From: Gammaproteobacteria bacterium
GTDB taxonomy: Bacteria; Pseudomonadota; Gammaproteobacteria; Poriferisulfidales; Oxydemutatoraceae
DNA length: 12,240 bases
Assembly: GCA_007570905.1 (NCBI GenBank)
Contig: RKSI01000166.1
Location: forward strand, 1-12,240
Direction: 5' to 3'
A model generated the notes under the pieces. It saw nothing but the letters and a program-made list of their open reading frames with translations, did no database searches and was not told where the DNA came from. The position numbers and the translations under genes are program-made. Of this stretch, positions 1 through 7,707 are shown piece by piece (positions within the stretch are counted from its first letter, which is position 1; each line of letters starts with the position of its first letter).

Positions 1-4
1 CAAT

Positions 5-2677
5 ATGACTTTTTTGCGGAAAACAGGCAACACCGGGTGGTACATCGGGGGGGCTGTTGCTGCCTTGGTGATGGTTCTGATAGCTGAATCTTCTGCACCG
101 CCGCGCAATGAGGACGTAGCACACGACACAAACACCATTCAAAAAGACTTCCGCCCCATCCTGCAAGACATCAAAACCATTCCCGAACATTTGCTTGATG
201 AAAAAACCAAACGCCGAACCCTGCTGGTCAAGCACTTGTCCGGTACACCGGAACCCATAGATGGACCAATGGCAATACTCTCCCAAATGGGAGAAGTACG
301 CACAACCTACCTCGATCAACTAGATATCTCCACTGTAGAGATTCCCGCCGCATGGGATGCCAACTGGTTGCTGGAGATTATCCGGCAAGATACATCGGTG
401 GATTATGCCGGCATGGATTACAGCGTCAACAGAGTACCAGGATCTCTGCCATTCGGAACCATGCCAAACGACCCCAGTTTCGGAGTACAGACAAACTTGC
501 ACGACCCAATCAACGATGTGGATGTGGACGCCCCGGAAGCGTGGGCCTACACCACTGGCAGCGACAACGTTGTGGTTGTGGTGGTTGATGGACGTTTTGA
601 TGTCAACAACCCGGAATTACGCCCTAATCTGTGGGTCAACAGCAGCGAAATCGCAAGCAATGGTATAGATGATGACGCCAACGGCTGCACGGATGATATC
701 CACGGCTGTTACTTTAGCAATGGCAGAAGTGACGGCTACTTCTGGGATGTTCCATCTGGAGATGTTCAGGATGGGCATGGCACTCTGGTTGCCAGCGTTC
801 TCGGCGCTCGCGGAAACAACAACCATGAGATTACGGGCATCGCCTGGAATATCAAGTTGATGTTTTTGAACGGTGTCCTCACGGTGAATGCCTATAACTA
901 CATCCTCAAAATGCGGCGCAGAGGCGTCAATATCCGGGTCATCAATTTCAGTCAGTGGCGTCCCGGGGGCCTTGGAAATTGCGACTCTTCCGTTGACCTT
1001 TCCAAAAGCGAGCAATGCGGTTTATTCCCATCAAAATGTGCGGAATACATGTGCCTAAAAATGCTTCAGGCAGAAGGAGTTCTGCTTGTCCCGATAGCCG
1101 GAAATGACGGGATAAACTACAACAACCATCAAGGGCAATTAACGACACCAGCTTGCTATAACCTTGACAACATCATTGTTGTCGCGGGACAAAGTAAAAC
1201 TGCCCGAAAACGCTGGAGTGGCTCCAATTACGGAGACATAGTAGCTGACTTGTACGCACCAGCTGAAAGAATACCAACTAGTCCCCGGCGGTTTATAACG
1301 GGCCTCCCCGGGCTGCCAGATGTCCAAAGAGACCCTTCCGGAACTTCCCTTGCAGCCCCTCATGTCGCCGGCGCTGCCGCCCTGCTGTGGTCGTTCAAGC
1401 CGGACTTGACCGTCACCGAAGTACGCAGTGCGCTGCTTGATACCGTGGACCGTTTCCCGAACTATGAGGGAGAGGTTGCCTCCGGCGGCGCCCTGAACAT
1501 TGCAAACGCGCTCTATTCCGTCGCCACACCCGGCATTCGCATTCATTCTTCGCAAACCACCATCGCCGAAGGAACCAGCGGCTACATTGACCTGTCACTG
1601 ACAAGAGAACCCGTTCGGCCCTCGTCCGGCGAGGTCGTTGTGCTGGAAGGCGACGCCGTCATGCTCTCCGGTGCCGACGCCGTCGTAACCCCTTCCACAC
1701 TCACCTTCACTTCCGCCAACTGGCACATCCCGCAGAGAATGACCGTCCACGCCGCAGGCACCAGCGGCAGTGAAGTGATGCTGCAAGTCTCGGTGGACCG
1801 GCACCTCTCAACCACCCACTACGAAGGCATCAGACGCACCGCAACCATGACACTGCAAAGCGACGGCATCAGACCCACCCTGCACATACCCGCGCGCGTT
1901 GCGGAAGGAGACATCACAACCGCCATCATCCGCTTCAGCGACCCGCTCATCAGCACCGCACAATTCACCATCACCGCCACCGGCGACAGCACCGCCGCCG
2001 AAGGCGAAGACTACACACTGCCCGACCCCATCACCACCACACCCGGCGCCACTTCCACCACCTTCACCATTCAGACAATCGAAGAGCCGGGCTACAACGG
2101 CCCCGACAAAACCATCCACCTGCGAGTCACCACCGACAACCCCCACATCCTGCGCGAAGAACTGCCCTTGCAAGCCACCCTCACCATAGAAGACAGCGAC
2201 ACCCCCATCATGACCATCACCGTCTTCCCCCGCACCATCACCCAAAGCAACATGGCAGCAACCGCCCCAACCGCCACCGCAACCATCCAACTGGACCGCA
2301 TGGCCGTGTCCGATGTGCGCGTCCTGCTGAACGCAAGAACGAGCAGAAGAGGCGGCGACATCAGCCACCTGTTCTACAACATCGGCGACAACCCCAGCAG
2401 CATCTGGCCCGCCAGCGCAACCATCGTGGAAAACACCACCTCAACCGAAATCATCATCCACTCACTGGACTACGACAACGACCTCGGCCCGTCCCACTGG
2501 ATACGCCTGTCCCCGGCCATCCCCCGCAACGCCGCCGCAAGACTCGGCGAACCCCGATGGGCCACCCTGCGAACCAGAGACGACGACGGCGACTCCGACA
2601 CCTACATCAGACTGCGCGTCTTCCTCGAAGGCGCGATACCCTCAACCCCCGTTGACACCATCCAGACCGACCCGTAG
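5..2677 (+). CDS. Exported S8 (subtilisin-like) serine protease with C-terminal beta domains
   Basis: Secreted or envelope-anchored endopeptidase. Residues 11-27 form a hydrophobic segment after basic residues, a signal peptide or membrane anchor; about 35-150 look like a propeptide. The peptidase domain spans about 170-505. The catalytic set is complete: Asp195 (VVVVDG), His258 (DGHGT), oxyanion Asn367 (AGNDG) and Ser448 (GTSLAAPHVAG). The loop IDDDANGCTDD (221-231) resembles calcium-binding loops of this family; C228/C235 and C326-C350 could form disulfides. Residues 510-620 contain the pattern TPSTLTFTSANW typical of repeated beta domains, and about 623-732 fit a Calx-beta domain (AEGEDY at 665-670, TIEDSD at 727-732). 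About 733-865 may be a third, diverged copy. The frame is open upstream of ATG 5, so a start before the window edge is possible. Base composition is unlike the neighbouring genes. The family is certain; the substrate is unknown. Confidence 0.92.
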   Translation: MTFLRKTGNTGWYIGGAVAALVMVLIAESSAPPRNEDVAHDTNTIQKDFRPILQDIKTIPEHLLDEKTKRRTLLVKHLSGTPEPIDGPMAILSQMGEVRTTYLDQLDISTVEIPAAWDANWLLEIIRQDTSVDYAGMDYSVNRVPGSLPFGTMPNDPSFGVQTNLHDPINDVDVDAPEAWAYTTGSDNVVVVVVDGRFDVNNPELRPNLWVNSSEIASNGIDDDANGCTDDIHGCYFSNGRSDGYFWDVPSGDVQDGHGTLVASVLGARGNNNHEITGIAWNIKLMFLNGVLTVNAYNYILKMRRRGVNIRVINFSQWRPGGLGNCDSSVDLSKSEQCGLFPSKCAEYMCLKMLQAEGVLLVPIAGNDGINYNNHQGQLTTPACYNLDNIIVVAGQSKTARKRWSGSNYGDIVADLYAPAERIPTSPRRFITGLPGLPDVQRDPSGTSLAAPHVAGAAALLWSFKPDLTVTEVRSALLDTVDRFPNYEGEVASGGALNIANALYSVATPGIRIHSSQTTIAEGTSGYIDLSLTREPVRPSSGEVVVLEGDAVMLSGADAVVTPSTLTFTSANWHIPQRMTVHAAGTSGSEVMLQVSVDRHLSTTHYEGIRRTATMTLQSDGIRPTLHIPARVAEGDITTAIIRFSDPLISTAQFTITATGDSTAAEGEDYTLPDPITTTPGATSTTFTIQTIEEPGYNGPDKTIHLRVTTDNPHILREELPLQATLTIEDSDTPIMTITVFPRTITQSNMAATAPTATATIQLDRMAVSDVRVLLNARTSRRGGDISHLFYNIGDNPSSIWPASATIVENTTSTEIIIHSLDYDNDLGPSHWIRLSPAIPRNAAARLGEPRWATLRTRDDDGDSDTYIRLRVFLEGAIPSTPVDTIQTDP

Positions 2678-2693
2678 CCCCGCCGAACCCCCC

Positions 2694-3608
2694 TCACAAC
2701 CCCAGAACGGCGCGCATGTCATAAAGGCCCGGCGTGCGCCCCCAAACCCACGCGGCGGCGTGCAGGGCGCCGCGGACGAAGCCGAGGCGGCTGGCGGCCT
2801 TGTGGGAGATTTCTATGCGTTCGCCGTCCAGCGCGAACAGCACCTTGTGTTCGCCGACGATGTCGCCGGCGCGGATGCTCTGAAAGCCGATGGCGCCTGC
2901 GGGGCGCGCGCCGGTCTGGCCGTGGCGCTGATAAACGGCGCAGTCTTTCAGGTTGCGGCCAAGCGCCCCGGCGACCACCTCGCCCATTTTCAGCGCGGTG
3001 CCCGACGGCGCGTCCACCTTGTGGCGGTGGTGCGCCTCAATGATTTCAATGTCGGCGTCTTCGCCGAACACGGCGGCGGCGTCGCGCAGCAGTTTCAGGC
3101 ACAGGTTCACGCCGATGCTCATGTTGGGCGCGACAACCAGCGGGATGGTCTTTGCCGCGGCCTCAAACTCGCGCGCCCCGGCGGCGGAAAAGCCGGTGGT
3201 GCCGACCACCATCGCCCGCTTCGTTGCAACGCACGCTTGCAGCGCGTGCAATGCGGCCTGCGGCGCCGAGAAGTCTATCAGCACATCAAAGCCGCCATCG
3301 GCAATCGCCTGCGAAGACTCCAGCCGCACGCCGCTTTCACCGCCGCCTGCGGCAACGCCGGCGTCCGCGCCCAACTGCGGCGAATCGGGCAAGGTGTAGG
3401 CGCGCGTCCATTGCAGCGCGGCGAAAGACGGCGCGGCTTCGGCCAGCGCGCGGCCCATGCGCCCTTCGGCGCCGTGTATCGCAATGCGGACGGCGGGTGC
3501 GCCTGTGCCCGCGTTGGCGGGCGCGTCTGTGCCTGCGTCTGCGGGCGTGCCTGCGTGCGCCCCGGCAGGCGTTCCGGCGCGCCCGCCGGCGGAACCCTTC
3601 GGCGTCAC
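2694..3608 (-). CDS. dapB: 4-hydroxy-tetrahydrodipicolinate reductase DapB
   Basis: Cytoplasmic NAD(P)H-dependent reductase of the diaminopimelate/lysine pathway, feeding lysine and peptidoglycan synthesis. The nucleotide-binding loop HGAEGRMG lies at 45-52, GTTGF at 136-140, and the catalytic motif EAHHRHKVDAPSGTA at 191-205, with His193 and Lys197 matching the E. coli catalytic His159/Lys163. The C-terminus (ISHKAASR, GLYDM) is also typical. Start: the frame is closed by TGA at 3629-3627, and GTG at 3608 is the only usual start codon before the conserved core; it overlaps the dnaJ stop (GTGA, 3608-3605), suggesting translational coupling. This gives about 38 extra N-terminal residues rich in Ala, Gly, Thr and Pro (repeated AGTPA-like units) before VRIAIHG; family members usually begin a few residues before that strand. 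It is last in the grpE-dnaK-dnaJ-dapB block and converges on the protease gene. Confidence 0.96.
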   Translation of the reverse strand: MTPKGSAGGRAGTPAGAHAGTPADAGTDAPANAGTGAPAVRIAIHGAEGRMGRALAEAAPSFAALQWTRAYTLPDSPQLGADAGVAAGGGESGVRLESSQAIADGGFDVLIDFSAPQAALHALQACVATKRAMVVGTTGFSAAGAREFEAAAKTIPLVVAPNMSIGVNLCLKLLRDAAAVFGEDADIEIIEAHHRHKVDAPSGTALKMGEVVAGALGRNLKDCAVYQRHGQTGARPAGAIGFQSIRAGDIVGEHKVLFALDGERIEISHKAASRLGFVRGALHAAAWVWGRTPGLYDMRAVLGL

Positions 3609-4768
3609 AACTTCAAATCCAGGTTGTCAAAGAAGTTCTTGATGCCTTCCACCCAGCGCCCCACCTTCGGCGTGTGCTTGTGCGAACTGCCGAGAGACTC
3701 GTCCAGTTCGCGCAGCAGTTCCTTCTGGCGCGAGGTCAGGTTCACCGGCGTCTCAACATTCGTGCGGCAAATCAGGTCGCCGGTGAAATAGTCGCGCCTG
3801 GACTTGATGCCCTTGCCGCGCACGCGGAACAACTTGTCGTTCTGCGTCCCCGCAGGCACCTTCAGGCTGACGCGCCCGTCCAGCGTCGGCACCTCCACCT
3901 CGCCGCCGAGCGCCGCTGTGGTCAGCGAAATCGGCACATCAATCAGCAGGTCGTTGTCCTTGCGCCGGAACACATCGTGCGGCTTCAGATTGATGACGAT
4001 ATACAAATCGCCCGGCGGCCCGCCGCCGGCGCCGGCCTCGCCCTCGCCGCTCAGGCGGATGCGGTCGTCCTGGTCAACGCCGGGCGGAATCTGCACCGCC
4101 AGCGTCTTGGTGCTGCGCGCCCGCCCGGCGCCGCCGCAGGCGTTGCACGGGTTTTCAATCACGCGCCCGCGCCCCCTGCAGGCCGGGCACGCGCGCTGTA
4201 TGGAGAACGGCCCCTGCCGCGCCCACACCTGGCCGTTGCCACCGCACGACCGGCATTCGCGGATGTCGCTGCCCGGCTCGGCGCCCTTGCCGTCGCAGCG
4301 CGCGCACGCCTGCATCGTCGCAACCGGAATGTTCTTCTCGGCGCCGAAGGCGGTTTCCTCCAGCGTCAACTCCACCTCGTATTCCAGATCGTGGCCGCGC
4401 CGCGCCGACGCGCGCCCGCCGCCCCACGCGCCGCCGCGCCCCGGCGACACGCCGAAGAAGTCGTTGAAGATGTTGTCGAAGATGTCGTGGATGCCGCCGG
4501 CGCCGAAACCGGCGCCGCCAAAGCCGCCGCCCGCCGCCGACGCATTGACCCCGGCGTGGCCGAAGCGGTCGTAGGCGGCGCGCTTTTGCGCGTCGGACAG
4601 CACCTCGTAGGCTTCCTTGGCCTCCTTGAACTTCTCCTCCGCCGCCGCATCGCCCTTGTTGCGGTCGGGGTGGTGTTTCATCGCAAGTTTGCGGTAGGCC
4701 TTGCGAAGTTGGTCGGCGCCGGCCTGGCGCGGCACGCCCAGCACTTCATAGTAGTCGCGCTTGGCCAT
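3605..4768 (-). CDS. dnaJ: Chaperone co-factor DnaJ (Hsp40, class A)
   Basis: Cytoplasmic co-chaperone that delivers unfolded clients to DnaK and stimulates its ATPase. The J domain is at 1-70 with HPD at 33-35. A Gly/Phe-rich linker follows (about 78-122). The zinc-binding domain has four CxxCxGxG-type repeats: C155/C158, C172/C175, C194/C197 and C208/C211. The C-terminal substrate-binding domains run to 387, close to the usual length (E. coli 376). ATG 4768 gives the standard MAKRDYYEVLGV opening. It lies 27 bases downstream of the dnaK stop with no promoter recognised between them, so it is probably co-transcribed with dnaK. I see no good Shine-Dalgarno sequence before it. Its TGA overlaps the dapB GTG. 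Confidence 0.98.
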   Translation of the reverse strand: MAKRDYYEVLGVPRQAGADQLRKAYRKLAMKHHPDRNKGDAAAEEKFKEAKEAYEVLSDAQKRAAYDRFGHAGVNASAAGGGFGGAGFGAGGIHDIFDNIFNDFFGVSPGRGGAWGGGRASARRGHDLEYEVELTLEETAFGAEKNIPVATMQACARCDGKGAEPGSDIRECRSCGGNGQVWARQGPFSIQRACPACRGRGRVIENPCNACGGAGRARSTKTLAVQIPPGVDQDDRIRLSGEGEAGAGGGPPGDLYIVINLKPHDVFRRKDNDLLIDVPISLTTAALGGEVEVPTLDGRVSLKVPAGTQNDKLFRVRGKGIKSRRDYFTGDLICRTNVETPVNLTSRQKELLRELDESLGSSHKHTPKVGRWVEGIKNFFDNLDLKL

Positions 4769-4795
4769 CAGTCAGCCGGCGGGGCGCGCCAAAAA

Positions 4796-6727
4796 TCACT
4801 TTTTGGAGTCGTCCACTTCCTCGTATTCGGCGTCCACCATGTCGTCATTTTTGTCACTGTCGTTTGCGCCGGCGCCGTTGTCCGCGGCGTCGCTTTCGCT
4901 TTGTGTCTGCTGCTGCGAGTAGATGCGCTCGGCGAGTTTACCGGAAACCTCGGCCAGTGTCTGCGTGCGCGCCTCAATCGCCGCCTTGTCGTCGCCCTTG
5001 ACGGCCTCTTTCAGGTCGCCGACCGCCGCCTCAATGTCCTTGCGCTCGCCGGCCTCGGCCTTGTCGCCCAGTTCCTTCAGCGACTTCTCGGTGGCGTGTA
5101 TCAGCGCCTCGGCCTGGTTGCGCGCGGTGGCCAGTTCGTGAAAACGCTTGTCTTCCTCGGCGTGTTTCTCGGCGTCGGACACCATCTGCTGTATCTCGTC
5201 GTCGGACAGGCCGCTCGACGCCTTGATGACGATGGACTGCTCCTTGCCGGTCGCCTTGTCCTTTGCCGACACATTCAGGATGCCGTTGGCGTCAATGTCA
5301 AACGACACCTCAATTTGCGGCACGCCGCGCGGCGCCGGCGGTATGCCGGCCAGGTCAAAGCGCCCGAGCGACTTGTTGCCGGCGGCCTTCTCGCGCTCGC
5401 CCTGCAACACATGCACGGTCACCGCGCCCTGGTTGTCTTCGGCGGTGGAAAACACCTGCGACGCATTCGTCGGAATCGTGGTGTTCTTGTCTATCAGGCG
5501 CGTCATCACGCCGCCGAGCGTCTCGATGCCGAGCGACAGCGGCGTCACATCCAGCAGCAGCACATCCTTCACATCGCCGCCCAACACGCCGCCCTGTATC
5601 GCGGCGCCCGCCGCGACCGCCTCGTCCGGGTTCACATCCCTGCGCGGATCCTTGCCGAAAAACTCGCCGACGCGCTGCTGCACCTTCGGCATCCGCGTCT
5701 GCCCGCCGACGAGTATCACCTCGTCAATGTCGCCGGCCTTCATGCCGGCGTCTTCCAGCGCCTGGCGGCACGGGCCGATGGTGCGCTCAATCAGGTCGTC
5801 CACCAGCGACTCCAGTTTGGCCTGCGTCAACTTGATGTTAAGGTGCTTCGGCCCCGACTGGTCGGCGGTGATGTAGGGCAGGTTGATTTCGGTCTGCTGG
5901 CCGGAAGACAACTCAATCTTGGCCTTCTCCGCGGCTTCTTTCAGCCGTTGCAGCGCGAGCGGGTCGTTTTGCAGGTCCATGCCCTGGTCTTTGCGAAACT
6001 CCTCGGCCAGGTAGTCAATCAGGCGCTTGTCGAAGTCTTCGCCGCCGAGAAAGGTGTCGCCGTTGGTGGCGTGCACCTCAAACTGGTGCTCGCCTTCCAC
6101 TTCGGCAATCTCTATGATGGAGATGTCGAAGGTGCCGCCGCCGAGGTCAAAGACGGCGATTTTGCGGTCGCCCTGCTGCTTGTCCATGCCGTAGGCCAGC
6201 GCCGCCGCGGTCGGCTCGTTGATGATGCGCTTCACATTCAGGCCGGCGATCTTGCCGGCGTCTTTCGTCGCCTGGCGCTGCGAGTCGTTGAAATACGCGG
6301 GCACCGTGATGACGGCCTCGCCGACTTCCTCGCCGAGGTATTCCTCGGCGGTTTTCTTCATCTTCATCAGCACGCGCGCCGAGACTTCCGGCGGCGCCAT
6401 TTTCTTGCCGCGCGCCTCGACCCACGCATCGCCGTTGTCGGCCTTGACGATGGAATAGGGCACCAGTTTGATGTCCTTTTGCACCTCGTCCTCGCTGTAA
6501 CGGCGGCCAATCAGCCGCTTGATGGCGAACAGCGTGTTGGCGGGATTGGTCACCGCCTGGCGCTTGGCCGGCTGGCCGACCAGAATCTCGTCGTTTTCGT
6601 TGAACGCGACAACCGAAGGCGTCGTGCGATCGCCTTCGCTGTTTTCTATAATCTTCGGCGTCGAACCGTCCATCACGGCGACGCACGAATTGGTTGTTCC
6701 AAGGTCTATGCCTATGATCTTGCTCAT
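4796..6727 (-). CDS. dnaK: Chaperone DnaK (Hsp70)
   Basis: ATP-dependent folding chaperone, working with DnaJ and GrpE in the cytoplasm. The nucleotide-binding domain shows IGIDLGTTNSCVAV (5-18), Lys70, INEPTAAALAYG with Glu171, DLGGGTFD (194-201, Thr199) and VGGQTRMP (340-347). The interdomain linker VLLLDVTP is at 389-396, the same position as in E. coli. Substrate-binding and lid domains follow, and the protein ends with an acidic tail containing VDAEYEEVDD. At 643 residues it is full length (E. coli 638). ATG 6727 gives the standard start MSKIIGIDLGTT and is preceded by AGGAG seven bases away, the clearest ribosome-binding site in the window. A heat-shock type promoter lies just upstream, so dnaK probably has its own transcript as well as read-through from grpE. 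Confidence 0.99.
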   Translation of the reverse strand: MSKIIGIDLGTTNSCVAVMDGSTPKIIENSEGDRTTPSVVAFNENDEILVGQPAKRQAVTNPANTLFAIKRLIGRRYSEDEVQKDIKLVPYSIVKADNGDAWVEARGKKMAPPEVSARVLMKMKKTAEEYLGEEVGEAVITVPAYFNDSQRQATKDAGKIAGLNVKRIINEPTAAALAYGMDKQQGDRKIAVFDLGGGTFDISIIEIAEVEGEHQFEVHATNGDTFLGGEDFDKRLIDYLAEEFRKDQGMDLQNDPLALQRLKEAAEKAKIELSSGQQTEINLPYITADQSGPKHLNIKLTQAKLESLVDDLIERTIGPCRQALEDAGMKAGDIDEVILVGGQTRMPKVQQRVGEFFGKDPRRDVNPDEAVAAGAAIQGGVLGGDVKDVLLLDVTPLSLGIETLGGVMTRLIDKNTTIPTNASQVFSTAEDNQGAVTVHVLQGEREKAAGNKSLGRFDLAGIPPAPRGVPQIEVSFDIDANGILNVSAKDKATGKEQSIVIKASSGLSDDEIQQMVSDAEKHAEEDKRFHELATARNQAEALIHATEKSLKELGDKAEAGERKDIEAAVGDLKEAVKGDDKAAIEARTQTLAEVSGKLAERIYSQQQTQSESDAADNGAGANDSDKNDDMVDAEYEEVDDSKK

Positions 6728-6734
6728 TCCCTGT

Positions 6735-6739
6735 CTCCT
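6735..6739 (-). promoter_or_regulatory. dnaK Shine-Dalgarno site
   Basis: AGGAG on the minus strand, seven bases before the dnaK ATG. It stands out because the other genes of this window lack a comparable site, and it confirms the dnaK start. Confidence 0.85.
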
Positions 6740-6760
6740 CTTCAGGTTGTGCCCATTGAA

Positions 6761-6786
6761 ATAAGGGGGAAATCCGGTTTTTCAAG
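6761..6786 (-). promoter_or_regulatory. Probable sigma-32 (RpoH) promoter of dnaK
   Basis: On the minus strand CTTGAAA (6786-6780) is followed after 11 bases by CCCCTTAT (6768-6761), close to the RpoH pattern CTTGAA...CCCCATNT. It also matches the alphaproteobacterial heat-shock form CTTG-N17-CTTATTT exactly. Expected transcription start is about 6752-6755, giving a leader of roughly 25-30 bases that contains the AGGAG site. It lies in the grpE-dnaK gap, outside coding sequence. The E. coli-style spacer is somewhat short. Confidence 0.7.
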
Positions 6787-6859
6787 CCTTCGGGCGTGCT
6801 CTCCGGGGCCTCTTTCGCGGGCGTCAGTTTTCTTTATTCCGCTGATTTTGCGGGGTTTT

Positions 6860-7489
6860 CTATCTATCGCCGCTGTCTTCGGCGTCCTTTTGGGCGCCGG
6901 CGGCGCCGCTTTCACCGCCCTTTGCAACGCTGCCAGCGCTTTCAGCGCCGCCTGCGGGCGCGCCGGCCACCGCCACCATCGCCGGGCGCAGCAGCCGCCC
7001 GCACAGCAGATAGCCTTTCTGCATCACGCTCACCACCGTGCCCGGCGGATGCGCGCCGCCCGGCTGCGTCATCATCGCCTGGTGGCGGTCGGGGTTGAAG
7101 ACCTCGCCCTGCGGGTTGACTTCCTCAATGCCGAACTTGTCAAACGCCTGTTGCAGCGCTTTCAGCGTCAACTCAACGCCTGCGCGGTGTTCGCCGCCGC
7201 CTTCGCCCTCGGCGCCGTGCAGCGCCAGTTCCAGGCTGTCCTTGACGCCGAGCATTTCCAGCGCAAAGCCTTCCATCGCGTATTTGCGCGCCTGCTCCAA
7301 TTCGCGTTCGCCGCGCTTTCGCAGGTTCTCAATTTCGGCGCGCGCGCGCATCCACTTGTCCTCGCCGGCGGCGGCGCGCTGCTCGGCGTCCTCGAGTTTC
7401 GCGCGCAGGTCGTCCGGCGGCGCGGCGTCCGCGGCTTCGTCGTGCTGCGCCGGCTGCGGCGCGTCTTCTGGTTGTTGCGGGTCGTTCAT
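6860..7489 (-). CDS. grpE: Nucleotide exchange factor GrpE
   Basis: Dimeric co-chaperone that releases ADP from DnaK. From ATG 7489 it is 209 residues: an acidic, Pro/Gln-rich N-terminus (1-27), a long helical coiled region (about 28-90, with the typical RARAEIENLRKRGERE stretch), and the conserved beta domain with FNPDRHQAMM (131-140), TVVSVMQKGY (151-160) and GRLLRPAMVAVA (164-175). A longer frame reaches ATG 7594, but the predicted heat-shock promoter at 7547-7520 would start RNA near 7513, downstream of that codon, and conserved sequence begins only after 7489. An Ala/Gly/Ser/Glu tail of about 34 residues (176-209) follows the usual family C-terminus. There is no convincing Shine-Dalgarno site. 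It is the first gene of the chaperone block and divergent from nadK. Confidence 0.95.
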   Translation of the reverse strand: MNDPQQPEDAPQPAQHDEAADAAPPDDLRAKLEDAEQRAAAGEDKWMRARAEIENLRKRGERELEQARKYAMEGFALEMLGVKDSLELALHGAEGEGGGEHRAGVELTLKALQQAFDKFGIEEVNPQGEVFNPDRHQAMMTQPGGAHPPGTVVSVMQKGYLLCGRLLRPAMVAVAGAPAGGAESAGSVAKGGESGAAGAQKDAEDSGDR

Positions 7490-7519
7490 CTGGTTCGCTG
7501 CGGCGGCCTGTGGGGTAAT

Positions 7520-7547
7520 ATATGGAGAATTACGGCGGGGTTTCAAG
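7520..7547 (-). promoter_or_regulatory. Probable sigma-32 (RpoH) promoter of grpE
   Basis: On the minus strand CTTGAAA (7547-7541), a 13-base spacer, then CTCCATAT (7527-7520). Compared with the RpoH consensus CTTGAAA / CCCCATNT, the -35 is perfect and the -10 has one mismatch, with consensus spacing. Predicted start of RNA is about 7513, leaving a leader of about 24 bases before grpE ATG 7489. It lies in the divergent grpE-nadK gap. Confidence 0.8.
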
Positions 7548-7631
7548 GGCGGCGGCGGCGCGAGGCGGGCGGAGATTGCCGTTTTGATGGACAATCAACG
7601 CATTACGCGCACACACCGCGCGCGCCGGCGT

Positions 7632-7658
7632 TGGACATCCCCGCCGATGCCCCATAAT
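7632..7658 (+). promoter_or_regulatory. Possible sigma-70 promoter of nadK-recN
   Basis: TGGACA (7632-7637) and CATAAT (7653-7658) each match the housekeeping -35 and -10 hexamers at five of six positions, but the spacer is only 15 bases. RNA would start near 7665, about 43 bases before the nadK ATG at 7708. This makes the longer in-frame ATG at 7657 an unlikely start, since it lies inside the -10. No other obvious promoter was seen in 7548-7707. Confidence 0.4.
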
Positions 7659-7707
7659 GGCGCTTGCAGATTGCGCCCGAACCCGACCGAACACGACCGA
7701 ACCAGCG

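Noticed and set aside
1808..2368. A minus-strand frame of 186 codons, Gly/Val/Asp-rich, within the protease gene.
   Set aside because: Product of the C-rich, G-poor coding strand; low-complexity translation and no start signals.
6787..6859. Terminator between grpE and dnaK.
   Set aside because: Only a 4-base stem (CCGC/GCGG near 6840-6854) is seen, with a T run on the wrong strand for grpE.
7490..7594. Upstream extension of grpE to ATG 7594.
   Set aside because: The predicted heat-shock promoter lies inside it and the added residues (LAPPPPLKPRR...) are not GrpE-like.
3152..7657. A 1501-codon plus-strand open frame antisense to dapB, dnaJ, dnaK and grpE.
   Set aside because: Its protein is Arg/Ala/Leu/His-rich without recognisable domains, and it is fully covered by four clear genes on the other strand. 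Long antisense frames opposite biased high-GC genes are common artefacts.
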